From the NCBI GenBank assembly GCA_945929285.1, contig CAMEOC010000034.1:1-8337 (forward strand): a stretch of 8,337 nucleotides of DNA. Reading direction: 5' to 3'. Position numbers and translations under genes: made by a program. Of this stretch, positions 7,017-8,337 are shown piece after piece. A model generated the notes under the pieces. The model was not told where the DNA came from, ran no database searches, and worked only from the letters and a program-made list of their open reading frames with translations. The stretch is from an uncultured Mucispirillum sp. (GTDB lineage: Bacteria > Chrysiogenota > Deferribacteres > Deferribacterales > Mucispirillaceae). The stretch's first letter is position 1; the number at the start of each line of letters is the position of its first letter.

Positions 7017-7674
7017 ATTCATATTGATACACAACTTTATCAGATAATTCAAGAGTTTTAATAACTTCACCCATAAAAGAAGAAATATCTGATTTAAAAG
7101 ATAAATATTTATTTTTAAATATATCATAAAAACCTAAATAAATACACTGTAAAGTAAGGTTTTTACTATCTATTTTACTATTATATAAAAAATCATAATA
7201 AAGTGGAGCTTTTAAAGCTTTTAAATGGACTCTTATTTGATGAGTTTTACCGGTATATAACCTACATATTACAAGGCTTTCTTTATTGTTACTTGAAAGG
7301 CTAATAAAAGAAGTAACAGCCTTTTTGCCACTTTTAAAATTAATACCGTATTTACCATGGTTTTTTTTAGCAATAGGTAGCATTAAAGTTTGGCTATATA
7401 TTGGGGCAGAAGTTATGGCTACATAATATTTTTGCACCTTATTTTCTTCAAAAAGTTTTGAAATATAGATGTGGGCTTTTTTATTTCTAGCAAAAATCAT
7501 AAGCCCGGCAGTGCCAGCATCAAGCCTGTGGCAGACAAAAATATTTTCTCCATAATGTTGCCTTAATATATCAATTAACGGAGTATGCAGGTTATGCCTG
7601 TCTTGAATAACATACACACCATGTTCTTTAAAAATAATAAGGTAGTTTTCATCAATATAAATCTCATTATACAT
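6994..7674 (-). CDS. RluA-family RNA pseudouridine synthase
   Basis: 226 aa; isomerises specific uridines in 23S rRNA or tRNA to pseudouridine. The RluA catalytic motif is intact: HRLDAGTAGLMIFARN with catalytic Asp D52. The later GKTHQIRVHLKALKAPLYYD (142-161) is the second family hallmark, and KYYVAI (83-88) matches the conserved RxYxAxV strand. The first motif, normally KPxG, is degenerate (FKEHG at 15-19). There is no N-terminal S4 domain, and the protein is about 100 residues shorter than RluD, so target assignment (RluA, RluC or other) is not possible. It is the first gene of the minus-strand operon; its 3' end overlaps the waaF-like start. No Shine-Dalgarno precedes the ATG, and a -10 box ends 6 nt before it, which fits a leaderless mRNA. 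Being at the head of an LPS operon is unexpected for the function but common in compact genomes. Confidence 0.88.
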   Translation of the reverse strand: MYNEIYIDENYLIIFKEHGVYVIQDRHNLHTPLIDILRQHYGENIFVCHRLDAGTAGLMIFARNKKAHIYISKLFEENKVQKYYVAITSAPIYSQTLMLPIAKKNHGKYGINFKSGKKAVTSFISLSSNNKESLVICRLYTGKTHQIRVHLKALKAPLYYDFLYNSKIDSKNLTLQCIYLGFYDIFKNKYLSFKSDISSFMGEVIKTLELSDKVVYQYEYESEKEL

Positions 7675-7680
7675 ATTTTT

Positions 7681-7709
7681 TATATAAATAAAGAATAAAT
7701 ATAAGTCAA
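7681..7709 (-). promoter_or_regulatory. Promoter for the pseudouridine synthase/heptosyltransferase operon
   Basis: On the minus strand, TTGACT (7704-7709), a 17-nt spacer and TATATA (7681-7686) match a sigma-70 promoter. The predicted transcription start, about 7 nt past the -10, falls on the A of the ATG at 7674, which would give a leaderless mRNA. It is divergent from the hflX promoter; the two -35 boxes are 12 bp apart. Confidence 0.5.
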
Positions 7710-7721
7710 CACATAAAAATA

Positions 7722-7750
7722 TTGAAAAAATAAATATATCATAGTATAAG
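7722..7750 (+). promoter_or_regulatory. Promoter for hflX
   Basis: TTGAAA (7722-7727), a 17-nt spacer and TATAAG (7745-7750) resemble a sigma-70 promoter. Transcription would begin near 7757, leaving a leader of about 20 nt before the proposed hflX start. No ATG, GTG or TTG occurs in any frame between that point and the conserved protein start. Confidence 0.5.
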
Positions 7751-7764
7751 CATAAAAAAGAAAA

Positions 7765-7769
7765 CAGGG
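7765..7769 (+). promoter_or_regulatory. Weak Shine-Dalgarno that places the hflX start
   Basis: CAGGG is the only G-rich stretch in the leader. It ends 7 nt before ATA 7777 and 4 nt before ATC 7774, so spacing favours ATA 7777 as the initiation codon. Confidence 0.4.
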
Positions 7770-7776
7770 TAAAATC

Positions 7777-8337
7777 ATATTATACGGAAATCTTGAGGGT
7801 ATATCCCAAAAAAAAATAAAACAGTTAGAAAAGTTTTTAAGCAAAAAAAACCACGGTAGTGATGTAATAAGCATAGATATTTTAAAACAGTTATGCTTAT
7901 ATTCTTATGAAACAGCAAGGCAGTTAGGCTTAATTATGAACCGTTATGGCAAAATAGAGTATGTTTTAGCAGGGGATAACGATAGTATTACAATACCAGT
8001 ATTATCAAGGTTTAAGCTAGCTCCTGGCAGGTTAAGGGGCTTACGGTTAATACATACCCATCCAAAAGGTGATTTACTAGATAATGATGATATGGCAGAC
8101 TTGGCACTTTTAAGGCTTGATAGTGTAACAGTTTGTGCTATGGATGAAAAAGGCTTACCAAAATCACTGCAGACAGCCTATATTATGCCAGTAGAAATAG
8201 ATGATGAAGAAACTAAGTTTGGCTATTTAGAAGATAGGGACCCATACAACCAAAAGGTAGATTATCCTTTATTTATAGAAGCATTAGATGATGAAATAGG
8301 CAGAAGAACTCAAAACCTGCATAGTGTAAAAGACGGC
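7777..8337 (+). CDS. hflX: GTPase HflX, N-terminal extension (runs off the window)
   Basis: HflX is a ribosome-associated GTPase that splits stalled or heat-damaged 70S ribosomes. The window holds 187 codons and ends before the canonical HflX N-domain and the G domain. Recognition rests on the extension found in deltaproteobacterial/clostridial-type HflX proteins: a YGNLEGIS opening, a lysine-rich helix, ETARQLGLIMNRYGKIEYVLAGD, then SRFKLAPGRLRGLRLIHTHPKGD, DMADLALLRLDSV, and FIEALDDEIGRRTQ just before the edge. The HTHPKGD...DD part recalls the JAMM metalloprotease motif. The frame is open from a TAA at 7753 but contains no ATG, GTG or TTG until an ATG at 7936, which would delete over 50 conserved residues. 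ATA 7777 or ATC 7774 is therefore proposed as start. Runs of nine (7808-7816) and eight A (7843-7850) occur early in the gene. Transcribed divergently from the pseudouridine synthase gene. Family call is good; the start is uncertain. Confidence 0.8.
   Translation, partial: MLYGNLEGISQKKIKQLEKFLSKKNHGSDVISIDILKQLCLYSYETARQLGLIMNRYGKIEYVLAGDNDSITIPVLSRFKLAPGRLRGLRLIHTHPKGDLLDNDDMADLALLRLDSVTVCAMDEKGLPKSLQTAYIMPVEIDDEETKFGYLEDRDPYNQKVDYPLFIEALDDEIGRRTQNLHSVKDG

Noticed and set aside
7017..7127. 37-residue N-terminal extension of the waaF-like protein
   Set aside because: Low-complexity Leu/Ile/Asn sequence from a frame overlapping the pseudouridine synthase gene; GT9 proteins begin close to the NILVFNPAFLGD motif, which an ATG at 7016 or 7022 serves.
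7680..7874. Minus-strand 64-codon ORF with hydrophobic product
   Set aside because: It runs antisense through the hflX start and promoter region, its hydrophobicity is the complement of A-rich DNA, and no Shine-Dalgarno or family match is seen.

Overview
This AT-rich window has the codon habits of a low-GC Gram-negative bacterium (many TTA, ATA, AGA and AAA codons). The didermic lifestyle is read from two outer-membrane-type lipoproteins and two ADP-heptose-type LPS glycosyltransferases. The mix (RsmG, LpoA-like and MltD-like lipoproteins, heptosyltransferases with a C-terminal Cys cluster, HflX with a long N-terminal extension) fits Deferribacterota, for example a Mucispirillum-like gut bacterium. 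That assignment is from memory of family styles and is only moderately secure.

Plus strand, 1-3587: the C-terminal part of rsmG (16S rRNA m7G methyltransferase) enters from the left edge. It overlaps by 62 nt a lipoprotein resembling penicillin-binding-protein activators (TPR-like N-part plus a type 1 periplasmic-binding fold). This is followed closely by a lipoprotein lytic transglycosylase with LysM repeats (MltD type). The run ends at a strong palindromic terminator. The two lipoproteins form a peptidoglycan synthesis/cleavage pair.

Minus strand, 7674 down to 3746: a compact five-gene operon starts with an RluA-family pseudouridine synthase. Two tandem GT9 (heptosyltransferase) genes follow, with overlaps or 1-nt gaps, then two small exported proteins of unknown function that look like diverged tandem paralogs. 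It converges on the plus-strand terminator.

Plus strand, 7777 to the right edge: the N-terminal part of HflX, a ribosome-associated GTPase, is transcribed divergently from the pseudouridine synthase gene. Only the lineage-restricted N-terminal extension is in the window. It carries a JAMM-like HTHP motif, and the reading frame has no ATG, GTG or TTG at a sensible position, so an ATA or ATC start is proposed.

No tRNA, rRNA, CRISPR array, insertion sequence or attachment site was seen. The most second-look-worthy items are the missing canonical hflX start codon, the JAMM-like HflX extension, the paralogous unknown exported pair, and -10 boxes placed so close to two start codons that leaderless mRNAs are predicted.
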